Shown one piece after another: positions 7,309 to 16,205 of a stretch of DNA of 51,202 nt (position 1 is its first letter; each line of letters opens with the position of its first letter). Source of the stretch: Pseudomonas sp. ATCC PTA-122608 (lineage in GTDB: Bacteria; Pseudomonadota; Gammaproteobacteria; Pseudomonadales; Pseudomonadaceae); assembly GCF_001952855.1 (NCBI RefSeq), contig NZ_LPNO01000013.1, forward strand, positions 48,895 through 100,096, read 5' to 3'. Both the position numbers and the translations under genes were made by a program. The notes under the pieces were generated by a model, which saw nothing but the letters and a program-made list of their open reading frames with translations, was not told the origin of the DNA and ran no database searches.

Positions 7309-8490
7309 ATGTCAGGTCCCTTGGCGTCCCTCAAAGTACTGGATTTCTCCACCCTGCTGCCGGGGCCGTTCGCCTCGCTGCTGCTGGCCGACATGGGCGC
7401 CGAGGTATTGCGCATCGAATCTCCCACGCGCATGGACTTGCTGCGGGTCTTGCCGCCCCATGACCAAGGCGTGTCGGCCAGCCATGCCTATCTGAACCGC
7501 AACAAACGCAGCCTGGCCCTGGACCTCAAGCAAGCCGAGGCGGTGGAGATCGTGCGGCAGTTGGTGGCGGACCATGACATCGTCCTCGAGCAGTTCCGCC
7601 CCGGGGTGATGGAGCGCCTGGGCCTGGGTTACGAGGCATTGAAGGCGATCAACCCGAAGCTGATCTACGTCTCCATCACCGGCTACGGCCAGACCGGCCC
7701 CTACAAGGACCGCGCCGGCCATGACATCAACTACCTGGCCCTGGCGGGTGTCGCCAGTTACACCGGGCGCCAGGACAGCGGGCCGTTGCCCCTGGGCGTG
7801 CAGTTGGCCGACGTGGGCGGCGGCTCGTTGCACGCGGTGATCGGCTTGCTGGCGGCGGTCATCGCCCGACAGCAGAGCGGGGTGGGGCAATACCTGGACG
7901 TGAGCATGACCGACTGCGCCTTCAGCCTGAATGCCATGGCCGGCGCGGGTTACCTGGCGTGCGGCGTGGAGCCGGCGTGGGAGAACCAGGTGCTCAATGG
8001 TGGCAGCTTCTATGACTATTACCGCTCGCGGGAAGGGCGCTGGTTTTCGGTGGGCAGCCTGGAGCCGGCCTTTATGCAGCAGCTGTGTACGGCCCTTGGG
8101 TGCCCCGAGTTGGCGGCGCAGGGCTTGTCGCCCAAACCCGAGCAGCAGAAAGCCCTCAAGCTGGCGTTGCAGGTCGAGTTCGAGAAACGCAGCTTTGATG
8201 AACTGTGTGAGCTGTTTGCCGGGATTGATGCGTGTGTTGAGCCGGTGCTGAACCTGAGCGAGGCGGTTGAACACCCGCAGTTGAAAGCCCGGGAACTGGT
8301 CAGCCAGGTGCCGCGGGGCGATGGTTCAAGCCAGGCGCAAATTGCGTGTCCGCTGAAGTTTTCCGAGGGCTTGCCGGCGGCCAGGCATATAGGCGCGGCG
8401 GTGGGTGCTCACACGGATGAGGTGTTGGTGGAGTTGGGCTTCAGTGCTCAGCAGATAGACGATTTGCGGCGTGCCAAGGTAGTTCAGTAG
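7309..8490 (+). CDS. CoA racemase/transferase of CaiB-BaiF family, AMACR-like
   Basis: Class III CoA-transferase fold protein (393 residues). The GHDINYLALAG motif (H138-D139) and D168 in LADVGGG are spaced as the catalytic His and Asp of alpha-methylacyl-CoA racemase, which favours 2-methylacyl-CoA epimerisation (branched-chain fatty acid breakdown) over CoA transfer. D139 is the position used as nucleophile in transferases, so transfer cannot be excluded. I start at ATG 7309 with CGGAG upstream; an upstream in-frame start is less likely. No operon partner is seen: dctA ends with a terminator and an REP pair follows this gene. Confidence 0.88.
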   Translation: MSGPLASLKVLDFSTLLPGPFASLLLADMGAEVLRIESPTRMDLLRVLPPHDQGVSASHAYLNRNKRSLALDLKQAEAVEIVRQLVADHDIVLEQFRPGVMERLGLGYEALKAINPKLIYVSITGYGQTGPYKDRAGHDINYLALAGVASYTGRQDSGPLPLGVQLADVGGGSLHAVIGLLAAVIARQQSGVGQYLDVSMTDCAFSLNAMAGAGYLACGVEPAWENQVLNGGSFYDYYRSREGRWFSVGSLEPAFMQQLCTALGCPELAAQGLSPKPEQQKALKLALQVEFEKRSFDELCELFAGIDACVEPVLNLSEAVEHPQLKARELVSQVPRGDGSSQAQIACPLKFSEGLPAARHIGAAVGAHTDEVLVELGFSAQQIDDLRRAKVVQ

Positions 8491-8500
8491 CGCCTGGGCC

Positions 8501-8595
8501 GGCCCCTTCGCGAGCAAGCCCGCTCCCACATTCGACCGAGTTCCATCGTTGGAATGCGATCAAATGTGGGAGCGGGCTTGCTCGCGAAGAGGGCC
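8501..8595. repeat. Inverted REP pair
   Basis: Two roughly 32-bp inverted arms with the REP core, separated by about 30 bp. It lies between the convergent racemase-like gene and sprT. Confidence 0.92.
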
Positions 8596-8613
8596 TTGAA
8601 AGCACCACAAACC

Positions 8614-9108
8614 TCACTCGACGCGGGTTTCCCCGGTAAACACCAACGTCTGCCTACACCTGCGACACAAATACCGCCGCCCCTGGCTCACCAGCCCATG
8701 ACGCTGTGGCGAAAATGGAAAGTCACTGTCGGCACACGGGCAGCGGTAGATATACCGCGTCACGCGCCGCCGCTGGATTTCATAGGTGTGGCAGCGATCC
8801 GGCGGCAGTTCGTAAACCCCACGCATGATCAACTGCCATTCCTCGCCATGGGGCTGGATGCGCTCGCCGAACAATTGGTGGGCAATCAGGTGCGCCACTT
8901 CATGGGCAACCGTCTGTTTAAGGAAGTGTTGGCTGTTTTCACGGTACAACTGCGGGTTGAAGCGCAGCAGGTTCTCGTGCAAATGCGCGACACCGGCCTT
9001 CTGGCCCCGCAGCTTGAGGCTGACCTGGGGGCGTTTGAAGCTTCGTTTGAAAAAGGATTCGGCTTGCAGGAAACAATCTTCGACGCGGGTATTGAGTTGC
9101 TCGGGCAT
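8614..9108 (-). CDS. sprT: SprT family zinc metalloprotein
   Basis: SprT-like protein (164 residues) related to the protease domain of eukaryotic Spartan; its role in bacteria is poorly defined. The zinc motif HEVAHLIAH lies at about residues 69-77, with a third ligand probably in the HGEEW segment. The C-terminus has a zinc ribbon (CPC and CRRC pairs). I use the ATG at 9108; GGAG lies 11 nt upstream. An ATG three codons earlier sits only two bases from that site. It follows the Yip1-type gene on the same strand. Confidence 0.92.
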   Translation of the reverse strand: MPEQLNTRVEDCFLQAESFFKRSFKRPQVSLKLRGQKAGVAHLHENLLRFNPQLYRENSQHFLKQTVAHEVAHLIAHQLFGERIQPHGEEWQLIMRGVYELPPDRCHTYEIQRRRVTRYIYRCPCADSDFPFSPQRHGLVSQGRRYLCRRCRQTLVFTGETRVE

Positions 9109-9196
9109 GCTGTACATATCTCCAGAGACGTCCAGTATGCCGCAAACAACGGTGTATCCGAATCTGTCAGGCGCCGAATGGTCATGCATAACGCAC

Positions 9197-9219
9197 AAAG
9201 CCACCTTGCGGTGGCTTTT
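9197..9219 (-). terminator. Terminator after the Yip1-type gene
   Basis: Eight-pair stem AAGCCACC/GGTGGCTT with a four-base loop. Read on the minus strand it ends the Yip1-type transcript about 18 bp after its stop; the T-tract is short. Confidence 0.7.
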
Positions 9220-9236
9220 CCTGCGGGTAAACCGCG

Positions 9237-9839
9237 TCAGTTGGTGTACATCGGGCCTACGCCCAGCCCCCAGACGATCACGGTAAAGGCCATGATCGCC
9301 ACCAGCACCACCAGGCCTACAGCCAGCACCGAGCTGGAGAACAGGAAGCCCTCGTCCGGGTGGATGTTCATGAAAGTCGGCAATCCTACGTACAGCAGGT
9401 ACACCGTGTAGCAAATGGCGGCCGTGCCGACGACCATACCCAGCCACATGTGCGGGTACAGCGCCGCCAGCCCGCCGACAAACAGCGGTGTTGCGGTATA
9501 GGTGGCAAACGCTACGCAGCGGGCCATGCTTGGGTTCGCGTCATAGGTGCGGGCCATCCAGTGAATGAACGCACCCATCACCGCCACGCCACCGAGCATC
9601 GCCGCGTAGGACATGATGGTCATCCATAACGCGCTTTCCACCGTCAGCATCACCGGTGCGCGGCTGCCGATGACCCAACCGACCTGAGTGGTACCGATAA
9701 AGGCTGATACAGCGGGGATCGCCGCGAGAATCAGCGTGTGGGTGAGGTACATGTGGCTGATGCTTTCTTCTTTATCGCCACGAATTTCCCGCCATTCCTG
9801 ATCGGGGTGGGTGAAAAGTCCCACGACGTGATGGATCAT
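9237..9839 (-). CDS. Yip1-family inner-membrane protein
   Basis: A 200-residue protein with about five hydrophobic segments after a cytoplasmic start (VVGLFTHPDQEW, typical of bacterial Yip1/YIPF proteins). The function in bacteria is unknown. The start at 9839 has GGAG about 9 nt upstream. It is divergent from ttcA and separated by 362 bp that hold an REP pair. Confidence 0.85.
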   Translation of the reverse strand: MIHHVVGLFTHPDQEWREIRGDKEESISHMYLTHTLILAAIPAVSAFIGTTQVGWVIGSRAPVMLTVESALWMTIMSYAAMLGGVAVMGAFIHWMARTYDANPSMARCVAFATYTATPLFVGGLAALYPHMWLGMVVGTAAICYTVYLLYVGLPTFMNIHPDEGFLFSSSVLAVGLVVLVAIMAFTVIVWGLGVGPMYTN

Positions 9840-10201
9840 GCCAGTCACTCCTGTCGTTATTACCATCGCCCCCCAGTGGAGCGCCCACGGGCCAATTGGC
9901 CTGAAAGGTCTGGATATGTGTGCGACCTTATGTCGCAGTATAGGAAGTGATGACCGGAAAAACTGTGGGGCTTTAGAGCAAATTGCGCTGTAAACACTGG
10001 GCTTAATCGCGGCGCGGTCTGTTGATTGGAATGCGGTCAACTGTGGGAGCGGGCTTGCTCGCGAATGCGGAGTGTCAGTCGCCAGGTGTTTAGCTGACCC
10101 ACCGCATTCGCGAGCAAGCCCGCTCCCACATTGGAACTCGGTCGTCCATCCCGGTAAAATACCCGGCTTTTCGTCACACACCTTTCGCGGATCCAAGCGC
10201 C
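9840..10201. other. Yip1/ttcA divergent intergenic region
   Basis: 362 bp without a gene. It should hold the promoters of both divergent genes, but I see no strong consensus promoter. An REP pair occupies 10042-10130. The remaining sequence shows nothing I can name. Confidence 0.6.
10042..10130. repeat. Inverted REP pair upstream of ttcA
   Basis: Arms TGTGGGAGCGGGCTTGCTCG... and complement, each 29 bp and perfect, about 31 bp apart. Unlike the other REP pairs here it lies between divergent genes, 71 bp before the ttcA start. Confidence 0.92.
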
Positions 10202-11026
10202 ATGGGCACTCTTACGGTCAACCAGAACAAACTGCAAAAACGCCTGCGTCGCCAGGCCGGTGAGGCAGTCGCCGATTTCAACATGATCGAAGAGGGCGAC
10301 AAGGTCATGGTCTGCCTGTCTGGCGGCAAAGACAGCTACACCCTGCTCGACGTGCTGATGCACCTGCAAAAGGTTGCGCCGATCAAGTTCGAGATCGTCG
10401 CCGTGAACATGGACCAGAAGCAGCCGGGCTTTCCCGAGCATGTGCTGCCGGCCTACCTCAAGGAACTGGGGGTCGAGTACCACATCGTCGAGAAGGACAC
10501 TTACTCGGTGGTCAAGGAACTGGTCCCGGAAGGCAAGACCACCTGCTCGCTGTGCTCGCGCCTGCGCCGTGGCACGCTCTACACCTTTGCCGACGAGATC
10601 GGCGCGACCAAGATGGCCCTGGGTCACCACCGTGACGACATCGTCGAAACTTTCTTCCTTAATATGTTCTTCAACGGCAGCCTCAAGGCCATGCCGCCCA
10701 AGCTGCGGGCCGACGACGGGCGCAACGTGGTGATTCGCCCACTGGCGTACTGCCATGAGAAGGACATCCAGGCGTACTCCGACCTCAAGCAGTTTCCGAT
10801 CATCCCGTGCAACCTCTGCGGCTCCCAGGAAAACCTGCAGCGCCAGGTGGTCAAGGACATGCTCCAGGACTGGGACCGCAAGACCCCGGGCCGCGTCGAC
10901 AGTATCTTCCGCAGCTTGCAGAACGTGCAGCCGTCGCAGTTGGCCGACCGTAACCTATTCGACTTCACCAACCTGCGTATCGACGAAAGTGCGGCGTCGC
11001 GCTTCGTCAATGTAGTGAACCTCTGA
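10202..11026 (+). CDS. ttcA: tRNA 2-thiocytidine synthetase TtcA
   Basis: Cytosolic iron-sulfur enzyme that thiolates C32 of certain tRNAs. The 274-residue product has the PP-loop SGGKDS (40-45), cysteine pairs C115/C118 (CSLC) and C203/C206 (CNLC), and GHHRDD at 141-146. The start at 10202 gives a normal family N-terminus. A terminator follows. The next gene is a Tag-like glycosylase on the same strand. Confidence 0.96.
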   Translation: MGTLTVNQNKLQKRLRRQAGEAVADFNMIEEGDKVMVCLSGGKDSYTLLDVLMHLQKVAPIKFEIVAVNMDQKQPGFPEHVLPAYLKELGVEYHIVEKDTYSVVKELVPEGKTTCSLCSRLRRGTLYTFADEIGATKMALGHHRDDIVETFFLNMFFNGSLKAMPPKLRADDGRNVVIRPLAYCHEKDIQAYSDLKQFPIIPCNLCGSQENLQRQVVKDMLQDWDRKTPGRVDSIFRSLQNVQPSQLADRNLFDFTNLRIDESAASRFVNVVNL

Positions 11027-11047
11027 GCCGTTTCACCGCTCTGACAG

Positions 11048-11070
11048 ACGGCGCTCCTGGGCGCCGTTTT
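11048..11070 (+). terminator. Terminator after ttcA
   Basis: Seven-pair stem ACGGCGC/GCGCCGT with loop TCCTGG, then TTTT. It ends 23 bp before the next start codon. Confidence 0.85.
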
Positions 11071-11093
11071 CATTTCAATCCTTAGGAGAGGGC

Positions 11094-11765
11094 ATGCGCG
11101 ATTACAAGTGGCTGCACGAATATTGTCTGAACCGGTTTGGTTCGGCGGCCGAGCTGGAAGCCCACCTGCCTGTGCCCCTGACCCCGGCGAAACTGCGCAA
11201 GATCAGCGATGACCGCTACCTGTCGACCCTGTCGCTGCGGGTGTTTCGCGCCGGGCTCAAACACAGCGTGGTGGATGCCAAGTGGCCGGCGTTCGAGCAA
11301 GTGTTCTTTGGTTTTGACCCGGAAAAAGTCGTGCTGATGGGCGCCGAGCACCTGGAGCGATTGATGCAGGACACACGCATCATCCGCCACTTGGGCAAGC
11401 TCAAGAGCGTGCCGCGCAATGCGCAGATGATTCTGGATATCGAGAAGGAAAAGGGCAGCTTCGGTGCGTTGATTGCCGACTGGCCGGTGACCGATATCGT
11501 CGGCCTGTGGAAGTACCTGAGCAAGCACGGCCACCAGTTGGGCGGGCTGTCAGCGCCGCGCTTTTTGCGGATGGTGGGCAAGGACACGTTCGTGCCGAGC
11601 TATGACGTGGTGGCGGCGCTGAATGCGCAGAAGATTGTCGACAAGGTACCCACCAGCCTGCGGGACCTGGCCACGGTGCAGGGCGCGTTCAACCAGTGGC
11701 ATGCCGAGAGCGGGCGGCCGATGTGCCAGTTGTCGATGATGTTGGCTTACACCGTCAACCACTAA
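11094..11765 (+). CDS. Tag-like DNA-3-methyladenine glycosylase I family protein
   Basis: A 223-residue protein resembling the Adenine_glyco (Tag) family: FRAGLKHSV...KWPAF, FDPEKVVLM, and the IIRHLGKLKSVPRNAQ segment. Tag excises 3-methyladenine from DNA. It lacks the usual N-terminal CxW zinc-site segment and begins MRDYKWLHEY instead, so it is a divergent member whose activity cannot be assumed. TAGGAG precedes the ATG at 11094. Confidence 0.78.
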   Translation: MRDYKWLHEYCLNRFGSAAELEAHLPVPLTPAKLRKISDDRYLSTLSLRVFRAGLKHSVVDAKWPAFEQVFFGFDPEKVVLMGAEHLERLMQDTRIIRHLGKLKSVPRNAQMILDIEKEKGSFGALIADWPVTDIVGLWKYLSKHGHQLGGLSAPRFLRMVGKDTFVPSYDVVAALNAQKIVDKVPTSLRDLATVQGAFNQWHAESGRPMCQLSMMLAYTVNH

Positions 11766-11780
11766 GCCCGACCAATACCC

Positions 11781-11946
11781 TGTGGCGAGGGAGCTTGCGG
11801 TGGAGAGGGAGCCCATTGTGGCGAGGGAGCTTGCTGTGGCGAGGGAGCTTGCTCCCGCTGGAGTGCGAAGCGCTCCCAGGATTTTGGGGCCGCTACGCAG
11901 CCCAGCGGGAGCAAGCTCCCTCGCCACAACAAGCTCCCCAGCCACA
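11781..11946. repeat. Compound palindromic repeat, copy 2 (four 18-bp arm units)
   Basis: Three units match or nearly match TGTGGCGAGGGAGCTTGC (11781, 11817, 11835) and one is degenerate (11799). They lead into a core in the same orientation as copy 1 and closing arms, with a second partial closing arm at about 11929-11946. It lies between convergent genes. Confidence 0.9.
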
Positions 11947-11975
11947 TTGATTGCGGCTTTGCCTGAAAAGTGTTT

Positions 11976-13920
<1,945 letters not shown>

Positions 13921-13931
13921 AAATATCCCAC

Positions 13932-14031
13932 TGTAGGAGCGAGCTTGCTCGCGAAAAACGTCAACGATAACGCGAGCATTCTGAATGTGCGCGGCGCTCT
14001 CTGGTTTTTCGCGAGCAAGCTCGCTCCTACA
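13932..14031. repeat. Inverted palindromic pair, GAGCGAGCTTGCTCGCG type
   Basis: Inverted arms TGTAGGAGCGAGCTTGCTCG... and complement, about 50 bp apart. The core differs from the GCGGGCTTGCTCGCG arms of the other REP pairs. It lies between convergent genes. Confidence 0.9.
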
Positions 14032-14059
14032 GACGGGCGGAAAGGCAGGTCGGAGGTTT

Positions 14060-14464
14060 TTAGCCTTCTTCCAGCCACAACCGCAACGGCTTGCCGTCTG
14101 CCGGCCAGAAACGGGTTTGTTCGATCGGCGAGACGTCCCAGCGCTGCACACCTTGCAGGGCCTGGAAGAAGCGGTGCTCCTGCTCCATCAGCGCTTCGGC
14201 GCAGAGTTTGCGGGTGCTGCCGACCTTGCCGAAGCTCAGCTTGTCGCCGTCCAGGGTATAGGGCGCGAACCAATGGTTGCAGCCACCATTGCCGTAGGCC
14301 CGGCCATCGGCGCCGAGGGTCACGGTCAGGTGCGCGTAATCCATCAGCGGCCGCTCACCGATCCATTCCACCACGTAGCTGTGATCCTGCTTGAGCTTGG
14401 CCTCGTCGCTGGCGCAGCCCGCAAGGCCTGCACCCAGCACGGCCAGCATCAGCGGGGCTTTCAT
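14060..14464 (-). CDS. META-domain lipoprotein
   Basis: A 134-residue predicted lipoprotein (lipobox LAGC near residue 17) with a META/HslJ-like fold: YGNGGCNHWFAPY, GSTRKLC, and EHRFFQAL. HslJ-type proteins are outer-membrane or periplasmic and of unclear function. ATG at 14464 overlaps the upstream gene's stop by 4 bp, so the pair is coupled. Confidence 0.85.
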   Translation of the reverse strand: MKAPLMLAVLGAGLAGCASDEAKLKQDHSYVVEWIGERPLMDYAHLTVTLGADGRAYGNGGCNHWFAPYTLDGDKLSFGKVGSTRKLCAEALMEQEHRFFQALQGVQRWDVSPIEQTRFWPADGKPLRLWLEEG

Positions 14465-14901
14465 TGCGCGGCCTTCTGGCATTTCGGGCAACGGTGCTTG
14501 TCACCCAGGGTGGCCCAGCCCAACTCGGTGACCCGCGCAGTGGCGGCCGGTTGCAGCGGTTCCTTTGTCAGCTTGGTTTCCACCGCAAATTCAAACTCCA
14601 GCACGTTGTCGCAGCTGTCGCAGTTGACCTTCCAAGTGTGAATCTCCAACTCGCCGAACTTCGGCCCCTGGGCCATGGCGACCCACTGGCCCGCCGGGCG
14701 GATGGAGTAGCGCGCATCGCCTTCGACGGTCAGGCGCATCGACAGGGTTTTGCTGCCGCGCAGGGTGACGATCAGAACGTCGCCGTTCTTGATCGAGCCA
14801 CCGTTGCCGGTGACTTGATAACGGCCCGGCACCAGGGCGCGGCATTCGATCAGAGTGTGTTGCGGGCTCAGCAAGCTGAAGCGGAAATCGTGTTCGGCCA
14901 T
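14461..14901 (-). CDS. Hypothetical protein with two CxxC pairs
   Basis: I do not recognise the family. The 146-residue protein is soluble, mostly beta-rich in appearance, and has CDSC in the middle and CPKC at the extreme C-terminus, suggesting metal binding. GGAGG sits four bases before the ATG at 14901. It is translationally coupled to the META lipoprotein gene downstream. Confidence 0.8.
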   Translation of the reverse strand: MAEHDFRFSLLSPQHTLIECRALVPGRYQVTGNGGSIKNGDVLIVTLRGSKTLSMRLTVEGDARYSIRPAGQWVAMAQGPKFGELEIHTWKVNCDSCDNVLEFEFAVETKLTKEPLQPAATARVTELGWATLGDKHRCPKCQKAAQ

Positions 14902-14972
14902 GGATCCTCCAAATAGGCGCGGCATCCTATCACGGGCCGCCACCCATCATGGCGCGGCTATGTGACCGCTGA

Positions 14973-15962
14973 TCATCCTTCGACGAGGTTTTGCGCCTGC
15001 CCGCCGGCCCACGCAGCGATGTTGGCCAGGGTCGTGCCGGCAATCGCCCCCAAGGCTTCGCGGGTCAGGAAGGCCTGGTGCGCGGTGATGATGACGTTAG
15101 GGAAGGTCAGCAGGCGCGCCAATACGTCGTCTTGCAGGGGCAAGTCCGAGCGGTCTTCGAAAAACAGCTGGGCCTCTTCTTCATATACATCCAGCCCCAG
15201 ATAGCCGAGCTGGCCGTCCTTGAGTGCGTCGATCAGCGCCGGGGTGTCCACCAGGCCGCCGCGCCCGGTATTGATCAGCATTGCGCCGGGCTGCATATGA
15301 GCCAGGCTTTGGGCGTTGATCAGGTGTTTGCTGTCTGCTGTCAGTGGGCAATGCAGGCTGATGATCTGCGACTCGCCGAGCAATTCATGCAGGCTCACGT
15401 AGCGCGCACCGAGGGCCTCGACCTGCGGGTTGGGGTAAGGATCGTAAGCCAGCAACTGGCAGCCGAACCCGGCCATGATCTTGGCGAATGTGGCGCCGAT
15501 CTGCCCGGTGCCGACCACGCCGACGGTCTTGCCCACCAGGTCGAAACCGGTCAGGCCATGCAGGCTGAAGTCACCGTCGCGGGTACGGTTGTAGGCGCGG
15601 TGCAGGCGGCGATTGAGGGCCAGGATCAGCGCGACCGCATGTTCGGCCACCGCATGGGGCGAATAGGCTGGCACCCGCACGATGGTCAGGCCCAGGCGTT
15701 TGGCGGCGGGCAGGTCGACATGGTTGTAACCGGCCGAGCGCAGGGCGATCAGGCGAGTGCCGCCGCTGGCCAACTGCTCCAGCACCGGGGCGCTGAGGTC
15801 GTCATTGATAAAGGCGCAGACCACTTCGTGGTGTTCGGCCAGGGCCACGGTGTCGAGGTTCAGCCGGGCCGGCTGGAATTGCAGCTGCATGCCGTTGGGC
15901 AACGGTTGGGCGAGAAAGCTCTCGCGGTCGTAGGTCTGGCTGCTGAAGAGGATGATGCGCAT
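14973..15962 (-). CDS. ldhA: D-lactate dehydrogenase (fermentative)
   Basis: Cytosolic NAD-dependent 2-hydroxyacid dehydrogenase (329 residues) reducing pyruvate to D-lactate. The Rossmann motif VGVVGTGQIG lies at about 147-156, with catalytic Arg in NTGRGGLVD, Glu in DVYEEE and His in TAHQAFLT. The start at 15962 has AAGGAAT upstream. A compound repeat begins 35 bp upstream, so the promoter must lie within it or behind it in gacS. Adjacent to gacS as in PAO1 (PA0927-PA0928). Confidence 0.93.
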   Translation of the reverse strand: MRIILFSSQTYDRESFLAQPLPNGMQLQFQPARLNLDTVALAEHHEVVCAFINDDLSAPVLEQLASGGTRLIALRSAGYNHVDLPAAKRLGLTIVRVPAYSPHAVAEHAVALILALNRRLHRAYNRTRDGDFSLHGLTGFDLVGKTVGVVGTGQIGATFAKIMAGFGCQLLAYDPYPNPQVEALGARYVSLHELLGESQIISLHCPLTADSKHLINAQSLAHMQPGAMLINTGRGGLVDTPALIDALKDGQLGYLGLDVYEEEAQLFFEDRSDLPLQDDVLARLLTFPNVIITAHQAFLTREALGAIAGTTLANIAAWAGGQAQNLVEG

Positions 15963-15996
15963 CCAATATTCCTTCTTGATGATGGAAAGCTGCTTT

Positions 15997-16192
15997 TGTG
16001 GCGAGGGGGCTTGCTGTGGTGAGTGAGCTTGTTGTGGTGAGTGAGCTTGTTGTGGTGAGGGAGCCTGCTGTGGTGAGGGAGCTTGTTGTGGCGAGGGAGC
16101 TTGCTCCCGCTGGGCTGCGCAGCGGCCCCAAAATCCTGGGAGCGCTTCGCACTCCAGCGGGAGCAAGCTCCACAGCAAGCTCCCTCGCCACA
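15997..16192. repeat. Compound palindromic repeat, copy 3 (six 18-bp arm units)
   Basis: Six tandem 18-bp units start at 15997, 16015, 16033, 16051, 16069 and 16087, varying around TGTGGTGAGGGAGCTTGT. The core follows in reverse orientation to copies 1 and 2, and the right flank has one full and one partial closing arm. It lies between the end of gacS (14 bp away) and the start of ldhA (35 bp away), both on the minus strand. Confidence 0.93.
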
Positions 16193-16205
16193 TTGCCCCG
16201 AAAGT

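Noticed and set aside
15997..16192. CRISPR array
   Set aside because: The 18-bp units are contiguous with no spacers and are arms of a palindromic element.
14973..16193. 406-codon version of LdhA starting within the repeat array
   Set aside because: The extra residues are translated repeat units; the ATG at 15962 has a ribosome site and begins the dehydrogenase fold.
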